DNA of 64,000 nucleotides from Edolisoma coerulescens (lineage: Eukaryota > Chordata > Aves > Passeriformes > Campephagidae). The DNA is taken from contig VWZW01002569.1 of the NCBI GenBank assembly GCA_013397115.1, positions 1,350,766 through 1,414,765 on the forward strand, written 5' to 3'. Under the pieces are notes generated by a model. That model was given only the letters and a program-made list of their open reading frames with translations. It made no database searches and had not been told where the DNA came from. A program made the translations under genes and the position numbers. Shown piece by piece: positions 49,867 to 61,527 of this stretch (its first letter is position 1; every line of letters starts with the position of its first letter).

Positions 49867-52277
49867 ACTAAGAATGGTTTGATGAGTCAACAATTTTTTC
49901 AAGGAAAGGCTTCTATTTTTAAATACCCAGTTAGTTCCTTTAGTGCATTTTCATGATTGATCTGTCATTTAAAGTTTCTTAATTCTTCTGACTGGAAGAA
50001 CTGGAAGTATAACATCTTAAATTCAAACAAAAACAAACATGAAGCTGATGTAGCATAGTAGTAGTATAATACTGTTGGGTTTTTTTCTAATATTTTATGT
50101 AATAAAGGAAAATTTGTAAAAGTAAGTAGGATAAATTTTCATTTTTACCCCTTTTTTGTAAATCCATTTTAGTCAGTACAGAAGCCTTTCATAATAACAT
50201 ATAAAGAGCTGTGCCACTGGACTGTTGTTTAATAAAATGTGGTGAAAAATAGAGAAATTGCTATCATAAAAGATTTATCTAGATCATTAGATAGATAAAT
50301 ATTATCATAGGTTTTATTTACCTCATGGAATATATGGTTTTGTCCAAGTTCTGTTGTTTAAGCAACAATGACTTTTATTGCATATTCTGGTTCTATTTGC
50401 AAGATAAATCATGTTGCCTTGACAGGACCAAATGCCAACTGCAGCACCGTGCTATACTCATTTAGACATGTCCTTCCTGCTGCAGGTTATCAAGTTTTCC
50501 TGTATAGAGCTAGATGATAAGTATTCAAATGCTTACTGCACACACATAAGGCTGTTTCAGACTTTCTGTATAAATGCAAAAGCATTTTTTGCTTTGTAAA
50601 ATGATCCCTTGTGTTTGTAGCAATTAGCATTAATTGCAAAAATTGACTCACTGGCCTGGAAAATGAGTGTACTGGGGAAGGCACAGATCTCAAATTCTAT
50701 AAGTTAATTTAAAAAAAAATAAATGGGCTACTGTATCAGCAGACCAATTCATCAATTCCAAAGACAGAGTTCTAGCTCAAATGCATCAAGTGTTTTATAC
50801 ATTCTTGTCCGTTCCTGCAACCAATAACAAAGAAATATTTAAGTCAGGATGCCAACTTCAGAAAGCTTTCCTTTTACGTTTATTGATGTATTTTCGTTCT
50901 GTCTAATCAAAATACTTTTAGGGTTGATCAATTTCTGGAGAACAATAAGAGGGTGTAACACTGGTACCACAAAGGTAATGTCAGACTTACATGTATTTGG
51001 GGAAATTAAATGTAGCTACTTTGTTGTCGCAATGTTAAATTCCTCTTTATCAAAAAGAATTAATGGTCTTAACAAAGGATTAATAATGGTTAGTAGTTTA
51101 ACAGGACATGGTGTTTCTGAGTTAGCTCAAAATTGCAGCATGCTGGGAAGTATGTGAGATGTAGGTGTTCCTGCTGCCCATCCTCTTCCTCCGCCATGGG
51201 CTGGGTGGGAGAAGCCAGCTCTGCATGCCATTCAGGACAGTGGGTCTCACGGATGTACTGCTTTCCAAAGAGGCAAGATGGTTCTATGGTGATTTGAAAG
51301 TTAATGTTTTGCATTCATGTGATAGAGAGGGCAAAAGGGACTCAGAGAACTGGGAGCGGAGAGAGAGCTTGTTGCCCTTGAGAGGGGAAGGTTAGTTTAA
51401 CATCTTTCTGTCAGCAAAAGGACTCATTAAGGCTGAATGAACCTTAAAAGCTTTGGAGTTCAGGTCCTGGGTGATTATTCAAATGTTTTAAGCATTTCTC
51501 TCAATTGCCTTAACTACCACCATCCTCCCAGTATCTTGTCAGTGGAGCTGTCCTTTGGGCTGCCTAGCATAGCTGGGGAAGGCTGGTGTGCACGCCCCTA
51601 AATCCCTGGAATAATGTGTTGAGAGAAATGGTCAAAACTATCAGCTCACCTTCCAGAAACCCCCTCCAGGTTCAGCCCTGCTGTTGCTCCTGATTCTTCA
51701 ATGTCATACATCCCCTGTCTTGCCACATGCATTAAGGATTATGAGGTATTGTGCAAGGAGGTGAAGGCAGATTTCTGCATCTGTGATTTGTTAACTCTTA
51801 ACCTTTTCTCTATTCCACGTCCTAAACCTCTTTGTTCAGAGAAGGAGAACTTCATCCCTTCAAAAGCAGACCAAGCAGTTGAAACTTACACCTGTGAAGA
51901 AAAATTGGTCGTTTGATTAAATCAAGTTCTTGATTAAAAAATTGTCGTGAAAACTATGCTATCTAAGTAAAATAAGTCTCTGTAAACATAAAATATTTTA
52001 GCCCCCAGGAGTTCTAATACTGCCAGAATGTCTGATAAAGTTGCAGCTTTGTCGCTTCATTTCTTCTGTTCTCATTGTGTGTTGGGTCCTGTGGTAGCCC
52101 AGCCTTTCCTGCCATGGGAGGTGGAGAGGGCTGTATGCAGCAAAGTCTCAGCCTCCCAAGAAGGACAGAGACTGAGCAGCACAGTGGCTCACAGTAGCTT
52201 TAGGAGAACCTCAAGAGCTTTCAACAGTGATCTTGAAGGAGTGATGGGCATGTTCCGTATCTGAGTTGCCACAAAAA

Positions 52278-52293
52278 AATCAATCAATCAATC
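52278..52293 (+). repeat. (AATC)4 microsatellite
   Basis: Four perfect AATC copies after an A-rich run. Confidence 0.85.
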
Positions 52294-55200
52294 TGTCAAA
52301 GCAGCAGTTCCTTTACATTCTTTTTTCAGTGAGAGCTGGGGCAGGGCAGCCCTGTGACTGTGTGGGTTTTTCAGGGTTTGGACATGAAACTTCTTGTCAT
52401 TTCCTGGAAAGCCAACCCTGCCAGATTTCACTAGGTTCTGGCGTGTTTGCAAGTGGAAGAGGTCTTAAGCATTCTGGTCCCAGGCCATGCCATGCCTCTT
52501 CTTGTGAAATGCTTGGTTTTCCATTACAGATCTCTATTTACAGTGTTCCAGGGTGACACAGTGTTGGGAAATTTGTAAAGTGATACCCAAAGCTCAGCTC
52601 TAAGGCCCAATGGTACAGAAAGTGATTGCTGACACTGTCCTTTATGGTGCTTAGAAATTACCACTTTGCAATGCTGGCTGTGGACTGCTTTGTATGTTAC
52701 TCCTTTCTTGTAGGTTTTCTTGTTTTGCTGAAGTTGGCCTGTTTATGTTCCTCGGGTAAGACCACCCTCTTCACAGGCCCCTTTCATATTTAAATCTTAT
52801 TTAAATCCCACCTGATTTCTGACACTGGAAGAGTGATGCTGTTGATGTACAACCTCACAACAACAAAAGCCTTTCATGCTGTGTCTGGATTGTGAGTCAT
52901 TTCATGAATGCAGAAAACTTCCACATTTTGATTCCTCTGGTACCTGTTGGCATTTCAGCTGTATTTCTTCTTTAACCTAGGAAGGTCTTCCAGTTGAGGA
53001 GAAGGCTCCTTATGATGGCTTTTAACAAATAGCTGTCTTTCTTTATGAATTTGTTCCTTGTCTTAACTCATGGACTGGGAGTCAGTCACTTTTATCACTC
53101 AGATTGAAGCTGTGATGTTCGTATTCTCACTACATAAGAAAACTTCTAAGAAGCAGAAGTTGTTAAATTGTTTCAGCAAGCAGAAACTGATTTTCAAAAG
53201 TATGTTGTGCCAGACTTGCTAATCTTTTGTTATTTCTGTAAAGGAAGATTGATGGCATAGCATTTTCTGCACAGTACTCATAGATATCTCAAAGGAAAAA
53301 GGATTTTGCAGGCACATTTCCTCCAGTAAGACAGACCAGTCCCTCAGTGTGGTGAACACTTGCTCTTGCAGAACACATTCAGCACCTCCTCAAATCCAAG
53401 GCAGAGCAGTAGGTTGTGCCCGCCACAATTAAACTTTAAATTATCTTTGCATATACACCAACATAGTCTACTGTAAATCTGCCAACCACATTTGGTGCAC
53501 TGCACTGGATTTGAAATGGCAGCACCTTATTATACACGTTCAGACCCTACAGTTCCTTTTGAATTCCAGAATGAAAAGCTCAGAACTTGCAGCTAATCTG
53601 AAAAAGTCTACACCAGTTTCAAGATGCTTTTCAAGAAGTCTTTGGATTATTAAAGTTATTGCTGGGCCTTTTGTGGTCCTATGTGCATTCTGGTGGAAGC
53701 AAAGAAACCATAAAATCTGTATTACTTCCTTCAACTTAAAAGCTCTATGGCAGGAGAGGTAGGAAGGTTTCCACAAGTGGTTGGAGAGTACCTCCCTCCA
53801 TTTATAATCCTATAGTTAATCTTACAAGATGTGTGACAATCCTCAGTAACCTGAGATCCAGATTATCCAAGAGAAAAAATGAAAAGATATGTGTCCATGT
53901 TGTTTCTCCATCCCTCAAAAGGGTCATCAGGATGCAGAACGTAGGTCTTGAAGCCATGATCTTTTTCTTGGATTAAGCAATGGAAACCCTTGCTTCCTTT
54001 TATATATTTACTCATTCATTTGTTTAATGGAGATTTTTAATTGAATGAAAGAATACTATTATGCTCAAATACTACTTCAACTATTAGCAAGTACTTAACA
54101 CTTCATCAAGTGCCCTGACTGTAGAAAAGTGGCAATTTATATCATTCTAAATAAAGAGATATCTTTCCTGGGAGAATGGAATTAGAGTAATTACAACTTG
54201 AATTTGCCATTGATAATTAAAATAATCCAAAACATTTGAAATTAACACCAACTGTACACAAACAGAAAAATTTGGCTTCTTTAAAGGTACTGATTCTGGT
54301 GAGAATTTGAGAAGACCAGCCTTTGAGTCCATGTTATATGCATTTGAGAACTGTGCTGAGTACACAGCACACAGGAACTCTCAGTAGAGCAGAATAGCTC
54401 TCAGCATCTCACCTCCTGCCGTTAGGAGTAGGGATCAGCCAAATGAAAGATGATGCTCTGATTCCATCTGGTTGACAGTAACTCCCAGGATGACAAGCCC
54501 TGGCTTATTTTGTCATTCATAAATGATTTTAAAATAAAGATTCTAGGTTTCTTTACTAAATGTAGTCTTCAAGAGACAGTAAGTTAATTTTTGTTCCCTC
54601 TACATTTTCTAAAGGCTACAACAAGGGACTGGTCACTGAATGCTATGTATGTATACAGTGAAGTGGTGGAAGTTGGGAAGCATGGCTTTAAAAAAGAAGC
54701 AAAAACCAAAACACCACCCAGCTTCCAGCTTGTGGCTCCTGCTGCATTGTGGGTTAAGCACAAGGCAGGAGTCACTGATTTGCAGAGATATCAGTTACTG
54801 AGACCATTACCAACATTTTACCTGTTAGAGCGAGACAGAGCATTTCCCAGCTCTGGGCTTTTACCCTTATACTCTAATTTTAAGAAGAAAAATGTTATTT
54901 TACTACAGTTGAAAGATGCCAGAGAAAGCCTGGATTTGTCCAGAGCTGTGTGTGAGCAATATGTGGAACCAAGGAGCTCACTGCAGAAAGAGGAATGAAA
55001 GGCAAGATGGGTTGCTCTGAAAGTGCCACTGGCCTATGACTGCTCAAGTAACCCCCATGCCACAAATGAGGACATGAAGGATTTGCTTTTTACCTTGTGT
55101 AGAACCACTAATTTCATGTATTGGTCTGGTAGCCTTCCTTTCAAACAAGCTCATCACAGGGTCATGAGGGCTCTTCAGGAGTCCCTAGTGCTGCATTCCT

Positions 55201-55590
55201 TATTCACTCAAGGTTTATGCTGCAGCCACCTTAACTGTTATATATGTATAGTCACAATTTTTTTTTTAAGGTTACACATCACAAATATGAAAGAAGTGTA
55301 CATGATGAAGTACATAAGAAGTTTCTCAGGAACACCCAAAATGCCCAGTCATGTAGGTGAGATGAGTGACTGTGCAATAGCCTATAGGAGTAGTTGGTAA
55401 CAGGACAGCTGCTGGACAAAACCTAACTGCAAAAACATCTCAATAAGTAGATAAGTTAATACTTTAGATTTGAGCTTTGTTTTATTAATGTATATGCTTC
55501 TTTCTTTTAGTTGGTAGAATACTGGTTGTCAGTGGTGATATACTTATTCTCATTTCTCCAGCTTGGCCTTTTCTTCTTGTCTGTATTTCT

Positions 55591-55626
55591 GTTTGGGTTT
55601 TTTTGCTGGTTTGTTTGTTTGTTTTT
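55591..55626 (+). repeat. T/G-rich (TTTG)n tract
   Basis: GTTTGGGTTTTTTTG is followed by four tandem GTTT units, with a single interrupting C at 55606. It is simple low-complexity sequence. Confidence 0.7.
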
Positions 55627-56390
55627 ATTGAGTTAAAATCTCAATTAATGAGACTCAGAAAATGCGTTCACAGGATAAATATATGTAGTACTGTCAGGAA
55701 GCCTGTTTTAATCTAATAAACAATATTTAGGACTCAAGCTTTATCATAAGATAAGAGAAAGAAACTGCTTATGATAACCAGTAAAGACATGTTTATTTTC
55801 CAATATATTTCTCCAGCTGCTACAAAATAAGCTGCAAAATCCATCAAAACTTGAAAAAACTTGTGCTGCATTCCCCGAAGAAAGAAAATTTAAGACTGTG
55901 GAAGCTTCATGAGTGTTTAATAATAGACTTTTATAGTCTTGACTAAGCAATGGTGATGATGTATTGCAAGATTAATACATAAATCATTAGGAAGCTTTAG
56001 TCATTTTAATACAGCAAGCCTGTGCTTTGCTTAATTCCCTGATTCATCCTAAGGCATATATTGAAATTTTGTGTGGCCTTTCATTAAAAACCCCAGCATG
56101 TCAGCCACGTTTTGCATCACTTGTCTTTTAACGGAGCACATAGCAGCTGGGTTTTCTGCAGTTTGATCTCGGTGTGCTCTGCCCTCTGGGCAAATTAACA
56201 CACTGGAAATTGGGGAGCACAGTGACGGGTCAAAGGAGGATGACGTGCAAGACAATTGTGAAAGAGGTCCACATCAGGAAAGCTTCAGTGCAAGCACTGT
56301 CCGAGTTAAACTGATCTGTGTGCCCGTCAGGATGGTCCCAGGTCCTCTGAGCCTTTTGCTGAAGCGAGATGTGGTGGGGGAGTGGGTGCT

Positions 56391-56405
56391 GTCAGTCAGT
56401 CAGTC
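56391..56405 (+). repeat. (GTCA)n microsatellite
   Basis: Almost four GTCA units. Confidence 0.8.
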
Positions 56406-56896
56406 CCTGATGTCTGTTACGTGTGTGCACACGCGAAGGGAGCCCTTAATGAGAGAGAAAACGCTGAGAGCAACAAGAGAGCCCTGTGCACAGGAGGGGT
56501 GAAGGAAGTGGTCTGTGCTGCGCAGCACAATTTCCCCTGTTACTCAGTGGGTACCCTGACCTCACTTAATGCTCTTTACTAAACACAGGACCATTGGCTG
56601 TTAAGTGGGAGACCACTGCAGAAAACAGACCGCCTAAAGCCACCTTGAGGAGAAACAAGAGTAAGACTGATTGCCAAGGGATGTGCTAAACATTGATCCA
56701 GCTTTTAAGCTGGGATAGCAGCTGAGTCCATATTTAAACACCTAATTAGCCACTGCAGGCTTCAGTTAGAAATTTGGCTTCTCATTACTTTTTGAAAATA
56801 CATTCCATAGGGAGACTGCTGCTGGAGACAGCACCATGGAGATAAGTGGCAAAATCAGCTTCTGTTAGAAAAGAAGAAAAAAGAAAAGAAACATTG

Positions 56897-56949
56897 CCCC
56901 CCCAAAAAAAAAACCAAACCAAAACAAAAAACCATAAAAAAACCCACCA
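56897..56949 (+). repeat. A/C-rich, G-free tract
   Basis: A 53-bp stretch without G, starting with C7 and A10 and continuing as CCAAACCAAAAC-type units. It follows purine-rich AAGAAAAGAAA sequence. Its composition is like that of the tract near 12 kb, with no retroelement body seen. Confidence 0.7.
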
Positions 56950-58087
56950 GCAAACCTCAAGGCACTTGCTCCAGAATTGAATACCTACTTATTTTGTTCT
57001 TGCAAAAATAATCCCTTTCTTTTTTCCTCCCTAATTTTTGTAATAGGAAGTCAAACCTGTAGCCTATGTTGCAAAAAATCTTAAGCCAGAAGTAAGAATT
57101 TCTGCTAAAAATTAATTGGACAGAAAATGCAGAACCTGCCTTGTCCTGATCCTTTATTCATCAGTGTGGAATCAATGAAACATTATTTTCAAAGGAAGGG
57201 AAAGTCTTGTATACTGTTACTCTCTTAGCCAGATTTCAAAGCAGTGAATTAAATTCTGCCTGCCTTAACTCCTCCTGTACTTTTCATTTAGTGGGTTGTG
57301 CATTGCCCTGTTTTATCAGCACTGACTCAGCAAAATGCAATGGAGGGGCAGCCCCTGGGGGATGCTGCTGTTTTCTGTGGTAGGAAGAGTGGTCCACAGC
57401 GAGCCCCGCTCAAATGACTGGGTGAGCACGAACTTCTCCAAGCTACTGATGCCAGGTATGCCATGCTCTCCCACTGAACTTCTTCCCACCAAGTCCTTGC
57501 TCCGCTTTTCTTCACTGCTGACTGTGTACAGGCCTGCCATATCACAGCACATGCTGTCTGGCATCACCCAAGCCGGGTGGGCAGTATTTATTAGGATGTA
57601 TCCCTGGGCATCAAACACCAGTACCTCCATAGCTCTATAGCTGACTGACCAGCACCCACATATACCACTGGAAGCTGGGAGCTGCCAGTCTTTTGCCTGG
57701 CTGGTTGCCTGGTTAGGAGGCAGAGTTTCTCTGCTGGAGAGTCTGCTTGCCTGGCTGTGAAGCGTCGATACCCTGTGTCCTCAAAGCAGTAAAGGTCCAA
57801 GCATCACAGGCATCTCGTCTGCACTGCTCTGCTAGCACAGTTTCCTAGTAAGCTGTGTTCTGCTTGGATGGTTTGCCTCTTGTGTGCACTTTGATTTCAG
57901 AAAGTTTTTAGAACCCTCAGAAAATTTGGAAATGCATAATGTCAATAGTGTTTTATTTAGTATGCAATTATACTTTTATTCATTGTAAGAAATGTGCATA
58001 CAGAGCATAAAGTGCCAAGAGAGACTAGATTTAGACACATAGGCTTTAAAGCCAGATAATTCCATGTCTAAGAGGAATACATTTTAT

Positions 58088-58323
58088 GGTTTTAAACTGA
58101 AAGAGGGTAGATTTAGATTGGACAAAAGAAAGAAATTTTTATGATGAGGACAGTAAGGCACAGAAATGGGTTGTCCAGAGAAAGTGTGGATGCCCCATCC
58201 ACTCAAAGCCAGGTTGGATGGGACTTTGAGCAATCTTGTCAAGTGGAAAAATGTCTCTTCTTATGGTAGGGTTGTGGGACTGGGTGATCTTTAAACTTCC
58301 AACTCAAACCCTTTGTGATTCTA
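58088..58323 (+). mobile_element. CR1 LINE 3'-end fragment (sense)
   Basis: About 235 bp follow the 3' portion of avian CR1 in order: AAACTGAAAGAGGGTAGATT, AAGAAATTTTTATGATGAGG, GGTTGTCCAGAG, GTGGATGCCCCATCC, GCCAGGTTGGATGGGACTTT, GGGTGATCTTTAAA, and the terminal TTTGTGATTCTA. It is a diverged, 5'-truncated copy with small gaps. It lies in the intron between exons B and C, on the same strand as DHRSX. Confidence 0.9.
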
Positions 58324-58580
58324 CATGTGTGGGCATGGGAGACAGAATCATGGTGTAAGTGCAGGTGCCTCTGTGGTCCTATTTTTCTGATACATGGAAT
58401 CGACACTGGATGCAATGAAGTCAAATAACCTGTGTTGATTTATTTTTCAATGTGGTATTTAAGCAACGTGATTCTAATAAAATGGGATCTGACAAACAAA
58501 AGAGAAAATCCTCATCAGTTCTGTGTCACGTTATTCCTATGTCTTATGTAGTCCATTGATGTCAGATTCCTGGAAAGCAG

Positions 58581-58593
58581 AAAAAAAAAAAAA
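58581..58593 (+). repeat. A13 homopolymer
   Basis: Thirteen consecutive A followed by CCACACACAG. Confidence 0.85.
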
Positions 58594-59565
58594 CCACACA
58601 CAGAAACTGGGAAGAGAGAAGGTAATCACTGCAGGGGGTCTGCCAAAAGTTTTTGCTCTGTGTATCCAATTTTATATTCTTCATATCTATATTATGTTAT
58701 TGAAGTCTGATTCCCGGCTGCCTTGCAGATCATTTGCATCTCTGCACTGTGATATAAAAGGCTTCCTCCTTGATTGGGTAGCTTTTTATATCTTCTCAGC
58801 ACTCGTGTTTCTCTGACATAGATATCTATGCAAAGTATAAGGCTTTGGAGGACTCAGCCCTTGTAACAGTTCATGCTTCATTGCCACAAGGTAAGTCAAA
58901 ACAGCGCTCACACAAAATGTGGGAATGGGGAGTCATGGGAAGCTTTCACCATCCTCCTGCCTGGCATCTGAAGGTTACTGAAGGCCAGACTAGACCCAGG
59001 CAGAACAAGTCAGAGTAGTCCCCAGCTCTGCTTCCCTGCGAGCTGCTTGCCAGACAAGATCACTCTAATTCAACTTGGGAAGCTTGTCCCATGCCCCAGC
59101 TTGTGTTCAGTGGGGGAATGGTGGTGCTGATGGAGGAGTGCCAGGGTTAGCTGCCAGCTGGCTGCCGGAGGCGGCTTGGGATGAATGCTTCTTCCCATGG
59201 GTAGCGTGAGCTCTGCCCTGCACGGCTGTGCACAGGAGAAGCTTGTAGCAGCTGAGGATCTGGTCCTTCTAGTTAAAGGGGCTGGAATATGCATGAAGCA
59301 TAAGGTGACATTTTGAGCGTCTCAGATCAGAGCATGGACGTTACTGGGTTTAAAATGTAACTGTAATTTCCTGAGTAATGCCAAATCACTTTTATATTCA
59401 TGCAGTGATTGTTCTTTATTCTTTAAATAGCCCATTTTGCCCAAAGGGGCAGGTGATATCTTTATGATAATGAAGATACGTTATCCAGCATGTTACAGCT
59501 GAGGCCGTTGGTTGGTGCAAGGGCCACCCATGATCAGCTGTCCTTTTTGGTTCTCAATTTATATC

Positions 59566-59612
59566 ATGCTTTTGTAGATTGTAGATGCTTTTGTAGATTG
59601 CTTTTGTGGATG
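59566..59612 (+). repeat. Short tandem duplication, 19-bp period
   Basis: ATGCTTTTGTAGATTG occurs at 59566 and again at 59585, followed by a third, partial and diverged copy (CTTTTGTGGATG). It looks like a local slippage duplication. Confidence 0.8.
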
Positions 59613-59645
59613 TTTGTGATTTGTTTGAACAAGAAAAGAGTAGGG

Positions 59646-59656
59646 AAAAAAAAAAA
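59646..59656 (+). repeat. A-rich homopolymer
   Basis: Eleven consecutive A inside purine-rich sequence. Confidence 0.8.
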
Positions 59657-61319
59657 GGAAAGAGATGCTGTGGAGGTTCAGAGTTGTTGTCTTTTATTTC
59701 CTGTGGCTAAGCTGTATTATTTACTGTAGTGTCTCCAATTTTCTGAGTCCTTTCAGTTAACATGGACAGTTAAATTGCTTCAGTAGCCTTATACCTCTGC
59801 AGAGAGTCAGCCTGTTTCTTAACATCCAGGGCTTTCTGTGGTGAAGTGCACAGGATATTATAAACAAGATATTCAACAAGAATAAGATAACAAAATGAAC
59901 TCATATGTTTACTATTCATTCAAAATAAAAAACTTGCACATAGTAACAGCCAGAGAAATCACAGGCAGGCTTTCCAGCAGGGTAGGAGCATCCCTGGCCT
60001 GAGGAATTCTTGCACTAAGGGTGAAGGTGTAGAGGATGGAGCTGTAGCTGTGGCCACCACAGAGACAGGACAACATCTAGGGGAAAGGAAGGAACTAGGA
60101 AAGAGTGTTCTGCTCCTGTGTGGGTGCCCCTCTATCACCTTTCACCAGCAGGGTAAGGTCCTGCTCTTGCATGGACCCTAACCCCTGAGTACACAGGGGC
60201 AGCAGCTGCAGCATGCAGCATCACTTCCCCAGGCTTTGGCAGACGCAAAACGGATGGGGTGTTACTGTTCCCAGGAGCCTGTTGCTTTAGGCTCCTGCCT
60301 GCTTTGCCTATGAGCTGTCTGTAATGCCACCATTTACCTTTGGTTCTGTTAAGCACAAGAAAGGTTAGATGAGAGGCTGGTGTAATTACAGGAGTGAATT
60401 GTTATGGTGTAGGAATTTGTGGAAGGGATGCTGAGGCCCCAGTCAGGAAGAGCGTTTTAAGCGACATACCTGCTAATTTGCCTGAAACTAGACTGCTTAT
60501 TAAAAAATGAAAAAAAGTGTACTGCTGCCTGCATGCAATGAAACCCAACTAATCAGCAGTTCCTAGAAAGCTTGACTTGAAAGAAAGGCACATTTGAATT
60601 CAGGTGAGAGGTGCACAGAAGTCTCAACAGGTAATGTTTTGCTGTAGCTCCTGGAATTTGTGTGCCTTTGTCATACCTCTTTGGCACAGACCCTGCCACC
60701 CATCTGTGCTTTAAAGGCTGTATAAGGCCTGTAAACTGTGTAAACTCTGGTTACACTTGCAGCTGCTCTCCTCGCCCCATCTTTTTATCCATCTCTTAGC
60801 TATGCACAATCTGGTGTGTGACCAGGGCAGGTACAATGAGTACCTTACTCATCTGTGCTGTTCCCAACACAGGAGCCTTCAACTAGTAGGTACTGATGTA
60901 GTAAAAATAATAATAGCAACCAGAGGTAGTATGATCAGGCATGGATTTAATAGGTGGAAATAGGGTATGTATGTTTGGAAAGAGCAGAGCGAAAGAGGGG
61001 AGAGAAGTTTGAGGGCCTCTAGGTGATGATAGCCCGGAGATTGATACCTCAGCATTTCTAGTTTAGAGAGTTTGACATAGAGATTCCGGCAGGTATTGTG
61101 TAATTTTATTTTAATATTTTTGCCTGCTATAAATAAGACTTGGTGTCTGATGGAATGATCACCAAAACTTGAGTAAACAACATGCCTGCCAGTGATAAGC
61201 TGTTTCTTCTGACGACTCAGTGTATAACTGGATATTGCAAAATGTGGTACATTTGGTGTTTGTGCAATCCTGTTTTCCTTCTGGTTATTTTTACCTCTCT
61301 TTTTCTCTCCTGTGCACAG

Positions 61320-61527
61320 ATGTTCGTATTCACCCCATGGAGCCTATGCCCAAAGCAAACTTGCCCTTGTGTTATTTACCTATCGACTACAGCATCTTCT
61401 GACTGCAAATGGAAGCCATGTGACTGCTAATGTAGTAGACCCTGGAGTAGTGAATACTGAGCTCTACAAGCATGTCTTTTGGGTTGTGAAAGTGGTCAAA
61501 TGGATGACAGCCTGGCTATTTTTCAAG
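61320..61527 (+). CDS. DHRSX: DHRSX internal exon C (YxxxK catalytic exon)
   Basis: This 208-bp internal exon follows a long CT-rich tract ending CACAG (AG at 61318-61319) and ends AAG before GTATGC (from 61528). Its first base A completes the Arg codon left open by exon B (phase 2), and it ends in phase 0. It encodes CSYSPHGAYAQSKLALVLFT, containing the catalytic Tyr (61345-61347) and Lys (61357-61359) of the SDR YxxxK motif, then VTANVVDPGVVNTELYKHVF, the PG motif loop that closes over the nicotinamide side. The last part, WVVKVVKWMTAWLFFK, is more hydrophobic and less basic than the human counterpart I recall (ATRLAKKLLGWLLFK). Family proteins continue with a TPDEGAW-type segment, which should be in the next exon beyond this window. 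Reading through the donor adds a 42-codon non-homologous tail ending at 61653, which I treat as intron. Confidence 0.95.

Larger units (their letters stand above)
44828..61319 (+). other. DHRSX: DHRSX intron between exons B and C (16,492 bp, phase 2)
   Basis: This GT-AG intron runs from the GTACCG donor to a pyrimidine-rich acceptor (CACAG). Joining the exons gives LQS-R-CSYSPHGAYAQSK, matching the DHRSX family through the junction. The intron carries a roughly 400-bp CpG island beginning about 375 bp after exon B, a T/C-rich domain around 47.93-48.18 kb, A/T homopolymer clusters at 44.93 and 49.8 kb, an A/C-rich tract at 56.9 kb, a sense CR1 3' fragment at 58.09-58.32 kb and a short tandem duplication at 59.57 kb. 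Apart from these I see no gene in it; open frames of up to 135 codons outside the CpG island lack recognisable domains. Confidence 0.9.

Noticed and set aside
52988..53018. GAGGAGAAGGCTCC-like text resembling an internal CR1 segment
   Set aside because: The similarity is limited to a dozen or so bases and the flanks do not follow CR1.
54591..54998. 135-codon + strand open frame
   Set aside because: No recognisable family, and no supporting splice-site pattern that I could identify.
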